Shown here piece after piece: positions 53,836 through 63,077 of a DNA stretch of 64,000 nucleotides. The DNA is from Weissella koreensis KACC 15510 (GTDB taxonomy: Bacteria > Bacillota > Bacilli > Lactobacillales > Lactobacillaceae): positions 124,001 to 188,000 of the forward strand of contig NC_015759.1 in the NCBI RefSeq assembly GCF_000219805.1. Reading direction: 5' to 3'. The number at the start of each line of letters is the position of its first letter. Positions within the stretch are counted from its first letter, which is position 1. The translations under genes were made by a program, and so were the position numbers. A model generated the notes under the pieces. It ran no database searches and had not been told where the DNA came from. It was given only the letters and a program-made list of their open reading frames with translations.

Positions 53836-54690
53836 TTAATATTGTTTTAAATAACTAAGCCCAAATGCACCAGCGCCAGTATGCGTTGATACAACTGGTG
53901 TCGTTTGTTGAACATGAACTTGGGCTTCAGGAAACTCAGTTCTTAAAATATCAGCTAATTCTTGCGCCAATTCTGGAATTCCAGCATGTGATAATCCAAT
54001 TCTTTGAATACCTTTAGCTTCATGCATTTGATCCACAATTTTCTTCAAATAATTCTTAATTGTTTTTGACCCACGTCCTTTAGTCTCGGCAATAATGTCA
54101 CCATTAACAATATGAGCCCCAATTTTAATATTTAACAAACCACTAATAAAGCCAGTTGCTTTCGAAATACGTCCACCCGCTGTTAGATTATCTAAAGAAC
54201 TCAAAGTTAAGTACAATTCCGTATTTGCATGAACCGCTTTAATTTCTTGCATAATTTCTGTCGCAGACTTACCTTGTTGGGCTAATTCAGCAGCCTTAAT
54301 TGCTTGGAACCCTAATGCACAATCAATGAAGGTTGAATCAATAACATGAATTTTATCAGTTTCCAACATCTTAGCTGCTTGTTGTGCAGTGTCAAAAGTC
54401 CCTGACAAACCTGGAGTTAAGTGAATACTAATAATTTCCACATCATCATCATTAGCTAATAAATCTTCATAAGCATCGGTAAAAACACCCAACGCAGGAG
54501 TTGATGTCTTAGGTAGATTTTTGGCCTGTGCCATTTTATCCATGAATTCCTCACGTGATAAATCAACACCATCTGTATACGTCTTATCATCAATCATAAC
54601 ATTCAAAGGAATTACTTTAATCCCCAAATCCTTAATTTCTGCATCTGACAAAACTGCCGTCGAATCGGTTACAATTTTAACTTTAGTCAT
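53836..54690 (-). CDS. DegV family fatty-acid-binding protein (FakB-like)
   Basis: A 284-residue DegV protein. Family segments: KIVTDSTAVLSDAEIKDLGI at the start, TSTPALGVFTDAYEDLL (about 60-76), ISIHLTPGLSGTFDTAQQAA, the LTAGGRISKATGFISGLLNIKI region near 166-187 and VSTHTGAGAFGLSYL at the end. DegV proteins bind one fatty acid and present it to FakA for phosphorylation. Paired with a second copy 44 bp upstream; in other species two FakBs differ in acyl preference, so these two may as well. Confidence 0.9.
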   Translation of the reverse strand: MTKVKIVTDSTAVLSDAEIKDLGIKVIPLNVMIDDKTYTDGVDLSREEFMDKMAQAKNLPKTSTPALGVFTDAYEDLLANDDDVEIISIHLTPGLSGTFDTAQQAAKMLETDKIHVIDSTFIDCALGFQAIKAAELAQQGKSATEIMQEIKAVHANTELYLTLSSLDNLTAGGRISKATGFISGLLNIKIGAHIVNGDIIAETKGRGSKTIKNYLKKIVDQMHEAKGIQRIGLSHAGIPELAQELADILRTEFPEAQVHVQQTTPVVSTHTGAGAFGLSYLKQY

Positions 54691-54734
54691 CTTTCTCTCC
54701 TACCTAATAAATGTAATACTAATAATTTAATTTT

Positions 54735-55601
54735 TTACAAACTTTCTGGATCACGCATCCAAGCAACCGCTAATGCTCCCTGACCCAAATGGGTTCCTAC
54801 CACCGGGCCAAAATAAGAAAGTTCAAAGTTCAATTCAGGATACATTCCTTCAAGCTCTTGACGCCACTTCTCACCTTCAATTGGATCATTTGCATGAATA
54901 ACCAATGGTTTCAAAGGATAATCAGTATTCATCAATACATCCTTAAAAATGGCTTCAACTCGTTTTTTAGCTTTCTTCATTGAACGAACTTTTTCAAATG
55001 GGACAATATAGTTTGAATCGTTATCAAAGGTTAAAATTGGTTTAACCTTTAACATTGTTCCAATAATGGCCCCAGCATTTGACAAACGTCCGCCACGCAC
55101 TAAATTATTCAAATCATCAACTACGAAATATTCATCTATCGAATCACGAAGTTGATCTAAAGTTGATAAAATTTCATCAACACTTTTGTCATCTTGTGCC
55201 ATTTTAGCAGCTTTTAAAACCAACCATCCCATCAAACGAACCGTTATTTTTGAATCATATGGAATAACTTCCAAACCATCAATTTTATCTGCAATTGATG
55301 CTACATTATTGATAAACCCTGAAATTGTAGATGCTAAGTGAATTGAAATTACTTTATCATAGCCTTCGGATTTCAAATCTTCATAAATTTCCATCAATTC
55401 TCCAATAGCTGGTTGGGAAGTTGATGGAAATGAATCTGAAGTTTTTAATTTCTCATAAAACTGTTTTGGTGTAATTTCAGTTCCTTCTTTATACGCCTTA
55501 CCATCTAAAATAATTGGAATTGGAATTACTTTAATATTGTATCGTTCAGCCTCTTCAGAGCTAATTGTTGCCGTTGAATCGGTCATAATTGCAATCTTCA
55601 T
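54735..55601 (-). CDS. DegV family fatty-acid-binding protein (FakB-like), second copy
   Basis: A 288-residue DegV protein, clearly diverged from its neighbour (about one third of visible residues agree). It begins KIAIMTDSTATISSEEAERYNI and has FPSTSQPAIGELMEIYEDL (about 58-76), ISIHLASTISGFINNVASIA, LVRGGRLSNAGAIIGTMLKVKPIL and VVGTHLGQGALAVAWM. The Ser/Thr-rich TSQPA loop that meets the acyl carboxylate is present. The kinase partner is probably FakA at 17095-18777. Confidence 0.9.
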   Translation of the reverse strand: MKIAIMTDSTATISSEEAERYNIKVIPIPIILDGKAYKEGTEITPKQFYEKLKTSDSFPSTSQPAIGELMEIYEDLKSEGYDKVISIHLASTISGFINNVASIADKIDGLEVIPYDSKITVRLMGWLVLKAAKMAQDDKSVDEILSTLDQLRDSIDEYFVVDDLNNLVRGGRLSNAGAIIGTMLKVKPILTFDNDSNYIVPFEKVRSMKKAKKRVEAIFKDVLMNTDYPLKPLVIHANDPIEGEKWRQELEGMYPELNFELSYFGPVVGTHLGQGALAVAWMRDPESL

Positions 55602-55714
55602 AAATAAATCTCTTTTCTAATCTAAAAATATTTGGGCATCTAAATAATTCAAATAATAAATTAATTATTCATTATACGCTGTTCCACTAGAACTGACTAG
55701 CTTCCACCCGAGAT

Positions 55715-56131
55715 TTACAATCCTTTTTGAATTGATTTGTCCAATCGATTTATTAAAATTTGCAACATTGACTTTTCTTCTTCAGACCAAACGGAAAAAA
55801 TTTGTTGCTCAGTCGCCTGATACTGTGCTTTAATTTTGGCCAAACTTTCTGCCCCTAACGGTGTAACTTGATATATAAAATGTCGATGATCATGGCCAAC
55901 AACCTGATGTTCAATCATCTTTTTTTTCATTAAAGCATTTAACTGTCGTGAGAGGGTTGAAGTATCTAACCCTGTTGTTTGGCTCAATTGATCTTGAGTA
56001 TCAAATTCATTGTCCACTTTCATTAAAAGATGCCATTCTGCAATGGTTATTTTATAATCTTTCATAATTTCTTTTAAAATTTTTTGAAAATCTTTATCTG
56101 TTTCATGTAATGCATTTAAAATTTCTTTCAT
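55715..56131 (-). CDS. MarR family transcriptional regulator
   Basis: A 138-residue winged-helix repressor. The DNA-binding part reads DTQDQLSQTTGLDTSTLSRQLNALMKKKMI (about 44-73), with the wing VVGHDHRHFIYQVT; helices at both ends would form the dimer. The start is ATG with GGGAGGAG 7 nt upstream; a TTG two codons earlier is in frame. The target is unknown: the nearest candidates are itself and the NADH oxidase gene, which is upstream on the same strand with its own promoter. Confidence 0.88.
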   Translation of the reverse strand: MKEILNALHETDKDFQKILKEIMKDYKITIAEWHLLMKVDNEFDTQDQLSQTTGLDTSTLSRQLNALMKKKMIEHQVVGHDHRHFIYQVTPLGAESLAKIKAQYQATEQQIFSVWSEEEKSMLQILINRLDKSIQKGL

Positions 56132-56170
56132 TAGCAACTCCTCCCAATAGGACTAGCTCAATTTTAAATA

Positions 56171-56198
56171 ATCTTAAATCATGGCTACTTTTTCTCAA
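56171..56198 (-). promoter_or_regulatory. Possible promoter of the MarR gene
   Basis: Minus-strand TTGAGA (56193-56198) and TAAGAT (56171-56176) with a 16-bp spacer, about 40 bp upstream of the start codon. Moderate match only. Confidence 0.35.
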
Positions 56199-56387
56199 AA
56201 TTTAAAAATAAAAGTGCTTAATAAATATTATAATCGCTTCCATGGTAGTTTCCTATTAAATTTTATGATAAGAATAAATATATTTAAAAATAAAGAATAA
56301 TATTATCTATGTTTTATTTAAATTATATTTTTCACATTCCGCCGGTTAGATTTAAAAAATATTTAGTGTTTATATAAGTTTATAAAA

Positions 56388-56413
56388 AGGCTGGGACAGA
56401 CTGTCCCAACCTT
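56388..56413 (-). terminator. Intrinsic terminator after NADH oxidase
   Basis: Twelve-bp stem (AAGGCTGGGACA with TGTCCCAACCTT, one wobble) around a 2-nt core loop, 28 bp past the nox stop, with U5 on the minus strand. Confidence 0.9.
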
Positions 56414-56440
56414 AAAAATTTTTAGAAATTTAACAATAGC

Positions 56441-57775
56441 TTATTGCTTTGCTGCTGCCATAGCCACTGCCCCTAAGAAATTAATTGGTTGGCTGAAATT
56501 TGGTTGGAATAAGAAGTCTGAAAGCGCCAATTCATCAATTGTCATCTTATTTTGAATCGCTAATGATAAGGCATTAGCAGTTTGTGAAATATCATGTTCA
56601 GAATAAAATGATCCACCCAAAACAGCCCGAGTGTTTTCATCCCAAACCAAAGTAGCACGTACAGGGGTTGTCGTTAACATGAAATCAGGTCGATAATCTT
56701 GTTCAATGGTAACGGTCTTGATTCCTTCAATACCACGTGCTTGAGCTAATTGCTGATTTAATCCAGAACTGGCCATTGCCTTACCATAAAGCTCAACAGC
56801 CGACGTTGCTTGAGTTCCCAAGTATGCTACAGTGGGCTTCAAAATGTTTTTACCAACTAAAATTCCTTGACGTACTGCATTTGTTGCCAATGGAATGTAG
56901 TCATCTTGCTGTGTTGGATTATAAAATACAGTCGCAGAATCACCAGCCGCATAAACATCTTTAACTGAAGTTTGCATATACTTATCAACAATAATAGCTC
57001 CATTCTTAATCATATCAACTTGCCCAGTAAATAAATCAGTCCGTGGTAAGAATCCAATTCCTAAGACAACAATATCTGCTTCATAAGATCCCTTATCAGT
57101 TGTTACCTTAACACTGTCATCAGTAGATTCAAACGCTTGTACCATTTGCCCTAAGCCTAAAGTAACATCGTGTTTTTGATATTCAATCTCAACTTCATCC
57201 GTAATATCTTTATCAAAGTTTTTTGCCAGAACCCGATCAAGACCATCAATCAAAGTTGTTTTAATTCCGCTTACTGAAAATTGTTCTGCAATTTCAGCTC
57301 CAATATATCCAGCCCCGATTACGATCGCTGATTTAACATCTTTGACGGCCTCATTAATAGCTTTGGCATCATCCCAATTCTTGCATAGATAAATATTTTT
57401 TCCATTAATTCCAGGAATTGGTGGCATAACTGGCTTTGAACCAGTTGTCACAACAATTTTATCGAATTTTTCAGTTTTCTCTTGTTGATTCTCCAAACTT
57501 TGATATGTTACAACTTTATTTTCCAAGTCAACATTCGTAACTTCATGCTGCATCTTCATATCAATACCATCATTTTTCATGGCTTCAACTGAATCATAAA
57601 ACATTTTCTCAGGGTCAGAAACGTGATTACCTACCCATAGAGCAATTCCACATGAAAGAAAAGAGACAGTATCATTCTTTTCAAAAACTGTAATTTCAGC
57701 CGTTGGATCTGTTTCTAGAATTCCACGAGCTGAGAAAATACCTGCATGAGTACATCCGATAATTGCAACTTTCAT
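56441..57775 (-). CDS. nox: H2O-forming NADH oxidase
   Basis: FAD-dependent enzyme that oxidises NADH with four-electron reduction of O2, regenerating NAD+; 444 residues. It begins MKVAIIGCTHAGIFSARGIL (FAD site), has the redox Cys in VSFLSCGIALWVG (Cys at about 42), the NAD loop VIGAGYIGAEIAEQF (about 153-167), FAD-binding VYAAGDSATVFYNP and the dimer domain ending LFQPNFSQPINFLGAVA. One active Cys fits oxidase or peroxidase; length and local motifs favour oxidase. The ATG has GGAGG 8 nt upstream; a frame 16 codons longer is rejected. A palindrome overlaps the likely promoter. Confidence 0.93.
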   Translation of the reverse strand: MKVAIIGCTHAGIFSARGILETDPTAEITVFEKNDTVSFLSCGIALWVGNHVSDPEKMFYDSVEAMKNDGIDMKMQHEVTNVDLENKVVTYQSLENQQEKTEKFDKIVVTTGSKPVMPPIPGINGKNIYLCKNWDDAKAINEAVKDVKSAIVIGAGYIGAEIAEQFSVSGIKTTLIDGLDRVLAKNFDKDITDEVEIEYQKHDVTLGLGQMVQAFESTDDSVKVTTDKGSYEADIVVLGIGFLPRTDLFTGQVDMIKNGAIIVDKYMQTSVKDVYAAGDSATVFYNPTQQDDYIPLATNAVRQGILVGKNILKPTVAYLGTQATSAVELYGKAMASSGLNQQLAQARGIEGIKTVTIEQDYRPDFMLTTTPVRATLVWDENTRAVLGGSFYSEHDISQTANALSLAIQNKMTIDELALSDFLFQPNFSQPINFLGAVAMAAAKQ

Positions 57776-57800
57776 TAGTCCATCCTCCGATAATAAAAAA

Positions 57801-57840
57801 ACGCTTTCATTTGTATAAGTCAATTATACAACGTTAGCGT
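57801..57840 (-). promoter_or_regulatory. Inverted repeat between the kinase gene and nox: terminator and possible operator
   Basis: The perfect repeat TTGTATAA-N5-TTATACAA (57811-57831) is nested in an outer ACGCT/AGCGT pair (57801-57805 with 57836-57840), giving a long hairpin with U-runs on both strands, so it can end the arlRS-like operon. On the minus strand it also contains a TATAAT (57823-57828) in position to serve the nox promoter, so the palindrome may be an operator. The TTGT/ACAA ends recall Rex sites but the spacing differs. Confidence 0.6.
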
Positions 57841-57881
57841 CTTTTTTCATATACTATCTTTTAAAGAATATATATTTATAA

Positions 57882-59354
57882 TTATTTCGACTTACGATCA
57901 TTGTTTTTAATAGGTAATGTAATTCTAAAAATCGACCCATGACCTTCAGCAGATTCCAAGATGATGGTCCCACCATAGCCCTCAATCAATTTTTGAGCAA
58001 TACTTAAGCCCAAACCATTTCCACCTTGCTTACGTGATCGAGCTTTATCAACACGATAAAAGCGATCAAAAACATGATGGGCTTCCTCAGGACTAATCCC
58101 TTCACCAAAATCTTGTACCGCAATCTGAACTTGTCCTCCATTACGTGACACAGAATAGTGAATTTCTTTGCGATCGCGTGAGTATTTCACAGCATTATCA
58201 GATAAAATAATCATAATTTGCTCCAAATGATCTCGTGACATATTTACAAAAGTTGGATGTTTTAAATCATCATCCAGAATAAAAGTAAAATCATCATGGA
58301 TCATTTTGAAATTATTATATACTAAGGTTACCACTTCACGAATATCAGTATTTCCATCTTTAAAAGCTAATTCCACTTGGTCTGCACGTGTCAAATCCAA
58401 CATTTCTTGGACCAATCCTTGCATCCGGCTAATTTCCTTTAAAGATGCTTCAATTGATTCATTTAAAATCTTAGGATCATCCTTACCCCAACGGTTTAAG
58501 AGTTCCATATGGCCCTTAACAATTGCTACTGGCGTACGAAGTTCGTGCGAAACATCTTCCACAAACTGATGTTGAGCCATCATAGTATGTTGCATTTGAT
58601 CTAAACTACGATTCACAATTTTACCTAAATCAGTTATTTCATCATTTCTAGTTCCATCTGAGTCAACTCGAGCCTGCGATTGAGAATCAATTCTAGCTGC
58701 ATCTACCACTTTTTTAATATCATCCATCGGTCTCAACAGATAATCAGCTAACCAGTAACCCCAAATTGCAGTAAAGAAAACTCCCAAAAGTGTTGCTATA
58801 ATCGTAATCATATAAATTCGATTAAATAAACGGTTAAATTGTTCTAAATTATTATCTAATCGAATGACTCCGATCGTTTTACCATTTTTATTATGAATGG
58901 TTTTATAACCAACCAATGTTTGATTACCATTTTGGTCATGTTCTAAATGAATCTTTCTATTTTCTAAATTAATCATTGCCGGTTTATGTTTGGGATAAAC
59001 TTGATACGATCCATCGTAAATTATGATTTTAAAGTCAGGGCGCATAGTTTCTACCAATCCGACCTCTTGTTTTTGTGACAAGGCGTTATCTCCAATAATC
59101 GCTGATTCAATTTCTTGCGATTTAACCTTGTCAATTGGGACCTTTTCTAATCGTTGGGCTACCCAATTAAGAGATTCCCGCGATGAAATTTTTTCATCCA
59201 CCAACATACGATTAGCAAATGCCATAATTAAAATGTAACTAAAAATTATAAATATTAAAAAAAATCCCAATGCTGAGCCCATGGCCCACTTCCATTTAAG
59301 TGACAAACCTGGCTTTTGCTTGGGATTATTTTTAACAATGGCTGTTTTATCCAT
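57882..59354 (-). CDS. Sensor histidine kinase (ArlS/CovS-like)
   Basis: A 490-residue membrane kinase. Membrane helices at about 23-47 and 180-202 flank an extracellular domain (about 48-179, including FKIIIYDGSYQVYPKHKPAM); a HAMP domain (about 203-256) follows, then HisKA with phosphorylated His270 in VEDVSHELRTPVAIVKGH, and HATPase with N box DNAVKYS, G1 VQDFGEGIS, F box HVFDRFYRVDKAR and G2 GGNGLGLSIAQKL. The layout fits the ArlS/LisK group, tied to envelope and adhesion control in other Firmicutes; the signal is not known. It lies 16 bp after the response regulator gene. Confidence 0.92.
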   Translation of the reverse strand: MDKTAIVKNNPKQKPGLSLKWKWAMGSALGFFLIFIIFSYILIMAFANRMLVDEKISSRESLNWVAQRLEKVPIDKVKSQEIESAIIGDNALSQKQEVGLVETMRPDFKIIIYDGSYQVYPKHKPAMINLENRKIHLEHDQNGNQTLVGYKTIHNKNGKTIGVIRLDNNLEQFNRLFNRIYMITIIATLLGVFFTAIWGYWLADYLLRPMDDIKKVVDAARIDSQSQARVDSDGTRNDEITDLGKIVNRSLDQMQHTMMAQHQFVEDVSHELRTPVAIVKGHMELLNRWGKDDPKILNESIEASLKEISRMQGLVQEMLDLTRADQVELAFKDGNTDIREVVTLVYNNFKMIHDDFTFILDDDLKHPTFVNMSRDHLEQIMIILSDNAVKYSRDRKEIHYSVSRNGGQVQIAVQDFGEGISPEEAHHVFDRFYRVDKARSRKQGGNGLGLSIAQKLIEGYGGTIILESAEGHGSIFRITLPIKNNDRKSK

Positions 59355-59370
59355 TGTATCTCTCCAAATT

Positions 59371-60060
59371 CTATTGACGCATCACATAACCGGTTCCACG
59401 AACAGTTTGAATATATGAAGTTTTAGAGTCACTATAATCAATTTTATTACGTAGGTAACGGATATAAACATCTACAACATTGGTTTCAACGTTATCATCA
59501 TATCCCCAAACCTTGGCCAAAAGTACTTCTCTTGATTGAACAACATTAATATTCTCCATCAAAATAACAAGTAATTCATATTCGCGTTTCGTTAAATTGA
59601 TAATTTCATCACCACGTCGCGCAATTCGATTTTCTTTTTCAACCACCAAATCACGATACTTTACAATACTTTGATGACTAGCATGCTCTTCAGTTTCAAT
59701 ATTAATTCGACGCAATAAAGCCCGGATACGTGCCAACAATTCTTCAATTGCAAACGGCTTTACAACATAATCGTCAGCCCCATAGTCTAACCCTGAAACG
59801 CGATCAATAACTGAATCACGAGCCGTCATCATAATAATAGGTGTGTTTTTGACTTCTCGAAGTCTACGTGCAACTTCTAACCCACTTAATTCTGGTAACA
59901 TTAGATCTAATAGAATCAAATCGAAATTTTCTTCTAACGATATTTCTAACCCAGTTCGACCATTATCGGCAACTGTCGTTTCATAGCCTTCATGTTGTAA
60001 TTCTAACTCAACAAATCGTGCTAAATTTTCCTCATCTTCAATTATCAAAATTTTATTCAT
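59371..60060 (-). CDS. OmpR-family response regulator (ArlR/CovR-like)
   Basis: A 229-residue DNA-binding regulator. The receiver has the acidic pocket EDE (8-10), phosphorylated Asp52 in LILLDLMLPELSG, Thr79 in IMMTAR and Lys101 in VVKPF; the C-terminal winged helix (about 130-229) has INLTKREYELLVILM and VDVYIRYLRNKID...RGTGYVM. The closest groups are ArlR, LisR and CovR. First gene of the two-gene operon; the 158-bp gap upstream has only weak promoter-like boxes. Confidence 0.93.
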   Translation of the reverse strand: MNKILIIEDEENLARFVELELQHEGYETTVADNGRTGLEISLEENFDLILLDLMLPELSGLEVARRLREVKNTPIIMMTARDSVIDRVSGLDYGADDYVVKPFAIEELLARIRALLRRINIETEEHASHQSIVKYRDLVVEKENRIARRGDEIINLTKREYELLVILMENINVVQSREVLLAKVWGYDDNVETNVVDVYIRYLRNKIDYSDSKTSYIQTVRGTGYVMRQ

Positions 60061-60218
60061 CTTAGCACCCTATTCTTTCAAAACATTATTTTTAACAAAC
60101 TTATTAAGTTTAACATAAATATCTAATTTTCATCAAGTAAATACTAATTTAATAGAGTTTTTTCATATTTAACGCAGCGAGGTATTATATTGCATACAAT
60201 TTAAAAATATTTTTAACT

Positions 60219-60983
60219 TTAATTCTCAGAATTTATTACTTTTAGTTGATGAATCTTAATCAAACCCAAGGTTATTGGTAACACCATAATAACACCAAAA
60301 AAGGCATACAGCATTGATAAAATAGCTGAAACTAATAATTTAGAATTAACGATATCTCCAATACCATAATTAAGTTTAGCAAACATAATTCCCAAGCTCA
60401 AAAAATCAGCCATAAAACCAAATAAAACAGTATTTAAAGCCGTTCCTATAATTTGATAACCTAGTTGGTAACCTGATCGTATTAATTTATTTACTTCCAT
60501 ATCTGGGTGGTGTTCCATAATCTCAGATAATCCTGATGTAATTGCTACAGACGCTTCAGCGATTGCTCCAAGTGTTGCTAACAGTGCGGCTGCAATTCCC
60601 AACTGCCCAAAATTTAAACCAATTTGCAAAGATAAGCCTTCCAACTCTTCTGAATTTTCAACGGTAAATCCTTGTACAAAGTTTAAATGTTCAACAGGAA
60701 TAATCACCAAAATTAAAATCAACATAACGATTAAACTACTTTTCAATGATACCATCGTAGTTTCTTCATCAGCTCCAGCACTATATATCGTAATCAATAA
60801 GACCAAACTACTCCCAATTAATAACACCATAAACATACTAAATCCCCAACTAATTAAGAGAAGCATGCCCATTAATAAAATAAAATTAATCCATAGACTA
60901 ACAAAAGCACCCATTCCTTTTTTACCACCAATAACTACCATTAATACTAGTAAAATGAGTGCTAAAACGAATGTAACTGACAT
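60219..60983 (-). CDS. YibE/F family membrane protein (YibF-like)
   Basis: A 254-residue protein with six to seven membrane segments and no visible soluble domain. It carries the YibE/F core: LGAIAEASVAITSGLSEIMEHHP (about 140-162), RSGYQLGYQIIGTALNTVLFGF near 168-189. The family is predicted to transport something across the membrane, but no substrate is established. Its start shares one base with the stop of the larger YibE-like gene, so the two probably form a complex. Confidence 0.88.
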   Translation of the reverse strand: MSVTFVLALILLVLMVVIGGKKGMGAFVSLWINFILLMGMLLLISWGFSMFMVLLIGSSLVLLITIYSAGADEETTMVSLKSSLIVMLILILVIIPVEHLNFVQGFTVENSEELEGLSLQIGLNFGQLGIAAALLATLGAIAEASVAITSGLSEIMEHHPDMEVNKLIRSGYQLGYQIIGTALNTVLFGFMADFLSLGIMFAKLNYGIGDIVNSKLLVSAILSMLYAFFGVIMVLPITLGLIKIHQLKVINSEN

Positions 60984-62095
60984 TAATTAAGCCTCCTTTT
61001 ATGCATTTCATACTTAGAATCAATGATAACCCACAAAATTCCAGCTGGAACTGTTAACACAATTCCGATCGCACTAATCAGAGTTTGAACCATCCCCAAT
61101 GCCATGTTCATATCATAAGTATACCCAATGTTATTCCCATTTCTTAAAAACAAAATAGCCATCGGGATCTGTCCAGCAATAAAAATCAAGAATAACACGT
61201 TGGTTAATGCTCCGAATATTTCTTGTCCTACATGTCGTCCTGCAATTATTAATTCTTTCGTTGTTACATCATGATTTTCTTTTCTTAATGCAAATAAAGT
61301 AGCAATCATGTCCGTTGATTCATCCATGACTGCCCCCAAAACTCCTACTAACGTCATTGAAAAAAACATTGGAACTGGTAATTGTGTAATGAACCCTAAC
61401 AATTCAAAGTTAACACCTTGATTATGATTCAACTTAAAAACTAAAGCAGCTAAAAGCATTATAATAAGTGTAGTTGTAACCACTGTTGCAAAAATCACCC
61501 ATGTTTGCCTTTTTTTAAATCCCATCACCAATCCAAGAGTCAATGCAGACACAATTAAACTAAAGATCACAAATAATGGTAATAAATAATGGGTCCCAGT
61601 TTTTAAATTTAAATCAATAGTAATAATAAATAAAATTGTATTTAAAACCAAAGAAATGGCTGTTAGACGTCCAGACTTCCCCATCAAATTAATTAACAAA
61701 CCAATTAGTGCAATTAATAACGGAATCCAGGTGGCATCTCTTTTAACATTATCAAAGTTCCAAGCATCCCCTTGTTGACGTAAAAAAATCTGCATTTTTG
61801 GCTTTAATTTTTGATCCATTCCTTGACTACTATCATAATTATTTTCAATCCAAATTTTTTCACCTTGACGATCAGTGTTTAAAAATTTAGCTTTAACTTT
61901 TTGTCGATAATTAGTCACATGATTCAGATATGCATCAGTCGAATTATTTTCATCAATTACTTTAACTTTTTCTATCAATACAACAGGTTTACTGTATAAC
62001 GATGCATCATGCCGTAATCCAAAATATGTAAATAATATAACTGTTAATAAACATAGCCAAAACAAAAAATGTCTCTTGCCTTTATTTAATATCAT
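60983..62095 (-). CDS. YibE/F family membrane protein (YibE-like)
   Basis: A 370-residue YibE/F protein. An N-terminal membrane segment (about 9-26) is followed by an extracytoplasmic region (about 27-120, with NHVTNYRQKVKAKFLNTD) and then about seven membrane segments with the core GVLGAVMDESTDMIATLFALRK (about 247-268) and IIAGRHVGQEIFGALTNVLFLI. It overlaps the dnaI stop by 4 bases, although no functional link to replication is known. The same gene pair occurs in other lactobacilli; the role is unknown. Confidence 0.88.
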   Translation of the reverse strand: MILNKGKRHFLFWLCLLTVILFTYFGLRHDASLYSKPVVLIEKVKVIDENNSTDAYLNHVTNYRQKVKAKFLNTDRQGEKIWIENNYDSSQGMDQKLKPKMQIFLRQQGDAWNFDNVKRDATWIPLLIALIGLLINLMGKSGRLTAISLVLNTILFIITIDLNLKTGTHYLLPLFVIFSLIVSALTLGLVMGFKKRQTWVIFATVVTTTLIIMLLAALVFKLNHNQGVNFELLGFITQLPVPMFFSMTLVGVLGAVMDESTDMIATLFALRKENHDVTTKELIIAGRHVGQEIFGALTNVLFLIFIAGQIPMAILFLRNGNNIGYTYDMNMALGMVQTLISAIGIVLTVPAGILWVIIDSKYEMHKRRLN

Positions 62096-63075
62096 GGATT
62101 TAGCCTTCTATTTTGGCCGTTAACTGGGATCTCCTTTGCTAAATATTTAATTCTTTGCATAATTCGAGCAGCTTTAACTGGTTCAGCCCCATTCTTGGTC
62201 AATGTGAAGTGTTCTTCCTCTAATTGTTTCATAGAGAAGTTAGATGTAAAAAATGTTGCTAGTCCATTTTGCATTCGATAATCAAGAACAACACTCAAAA
62301 CATCATCTCGAATCCAACCACTTCCATCACTTTCAGCTCCAATGTCATCTAAAACTAGAATATCTACCAATTTCATATCTGACCGTACTGTCTTAGTGTC
62401 AATACTGTGATCACTTATTGCATCTTTCATATTGGTAGCCAAAGTTGGATAGTGCAACAATAATACATCAATATCATCAAAAGACAGTTGATTAGCCATT
62501 GCTCCCATCAAATAAGTTTTACCTACCCCATATGGTCCTTGTAAATAAGCACCTTGATGAAATTCTTGAGGCCGATCAACATAATCTTCAATAAATTCCG
62601 AAACTGCTAAGACAGCGGCAGTCATTCCCGAATCCATTGACTTAAAATCATTCATTGTGGCCGATTTTAATTGTTTAGGCATACCAATTGCCATAATTTT
62701 ACTAGCTGCTCGTAACTTTTCATGTTGTTTTTGCATTTTTTGACTTGCTCGATATTGAATCACCACACGTTTATCAACAAATAACAACTCTGGATCATAA
62801 CCAGGATGAACATCTGGTAAGCCATCTTGTTGTTTTTTATTTTGCAAATAATATTCATAGATGGTTGCTAAATCGCGATTGAAAATTGCTTCGCTTAAAT
62901 CCGGCTGATGCTCTTGAATAAAATTTTTAATTTCTGCATCTTCCAACATAATTTGCCTTATTTTTTCATATTCATTTCTCATTTGAGGCCGCTTTTTTAA
63001 AATATCTTGGAATGATTTTCCGATATTTTGAGTTCCTCGATTATTTTGAAAATTAAATGGTTCTACATTTGGCAT
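62092..63075 (-). CDS. dnaI: Primosomal helicase loader DnaI
   Basis: AAA+ protein that loads the replicative helicase DnaC during initiation and restart; 327 residues. The N-terminal domain (about 1-135) bears the DnaI-type helicase-binding region. The ATPase has GAYLQGPYGVGKTYLMGAMA (Walker A about 182-190) and VDILVLDDIGAESDGSGW (Walker B), then SNFSMKQLEEEHF. The chosen ATG has AAAGGAG 5 nt upstream; a GTG two codons earlier overlaps the ribosome site. Downstream of dnaB as in Bacillus, stop and start nearly touching. Confidence 0.93.
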   Translation of the reverse strand: MPNVEPFNFQNNRGTQNIGKSFQDILKKRPQMRNEYEKIRQIMLEDAEIKNFIQEHQPDLSEAIFNRDLATIYEYYLQNKKQQDGLPDVHPGYDPELLFVDKRVVIQYRASQKMQKQHEKLRAASKIMAIGMPKQLKSATMNDFKSMDSGMTAAVLAVSEFIEDYVDRPQEFHQGAYLQGPYGVGKTYLMGAMANQLSFDDIDVLLLHYPTLATNMKDAISDHSIDTKTVRSDMKLVDILVLDDIGAESDGSGWIRDDVLSVVLDYRMQNGLATFFTSNFSMKQLEEEHFTLTKNGAEPVKAARIMQRIKYLAKEIPVNGQNRRLNP

Positions 63076-63077
63076 TA

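Larger units (their letters stand above)
56132..56440 (-). other. 309-bp AT-rich gap between NADH oxidase and the MarR gene
   Basis: This gap holds the nox terminator (56388-56413) and a possible MarR promoter (56171-56198). The middle, about 56200-56380, is very AT-rich; I see no frame, RNA gene or repeat in it on either strand. Confidence 0.6.
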
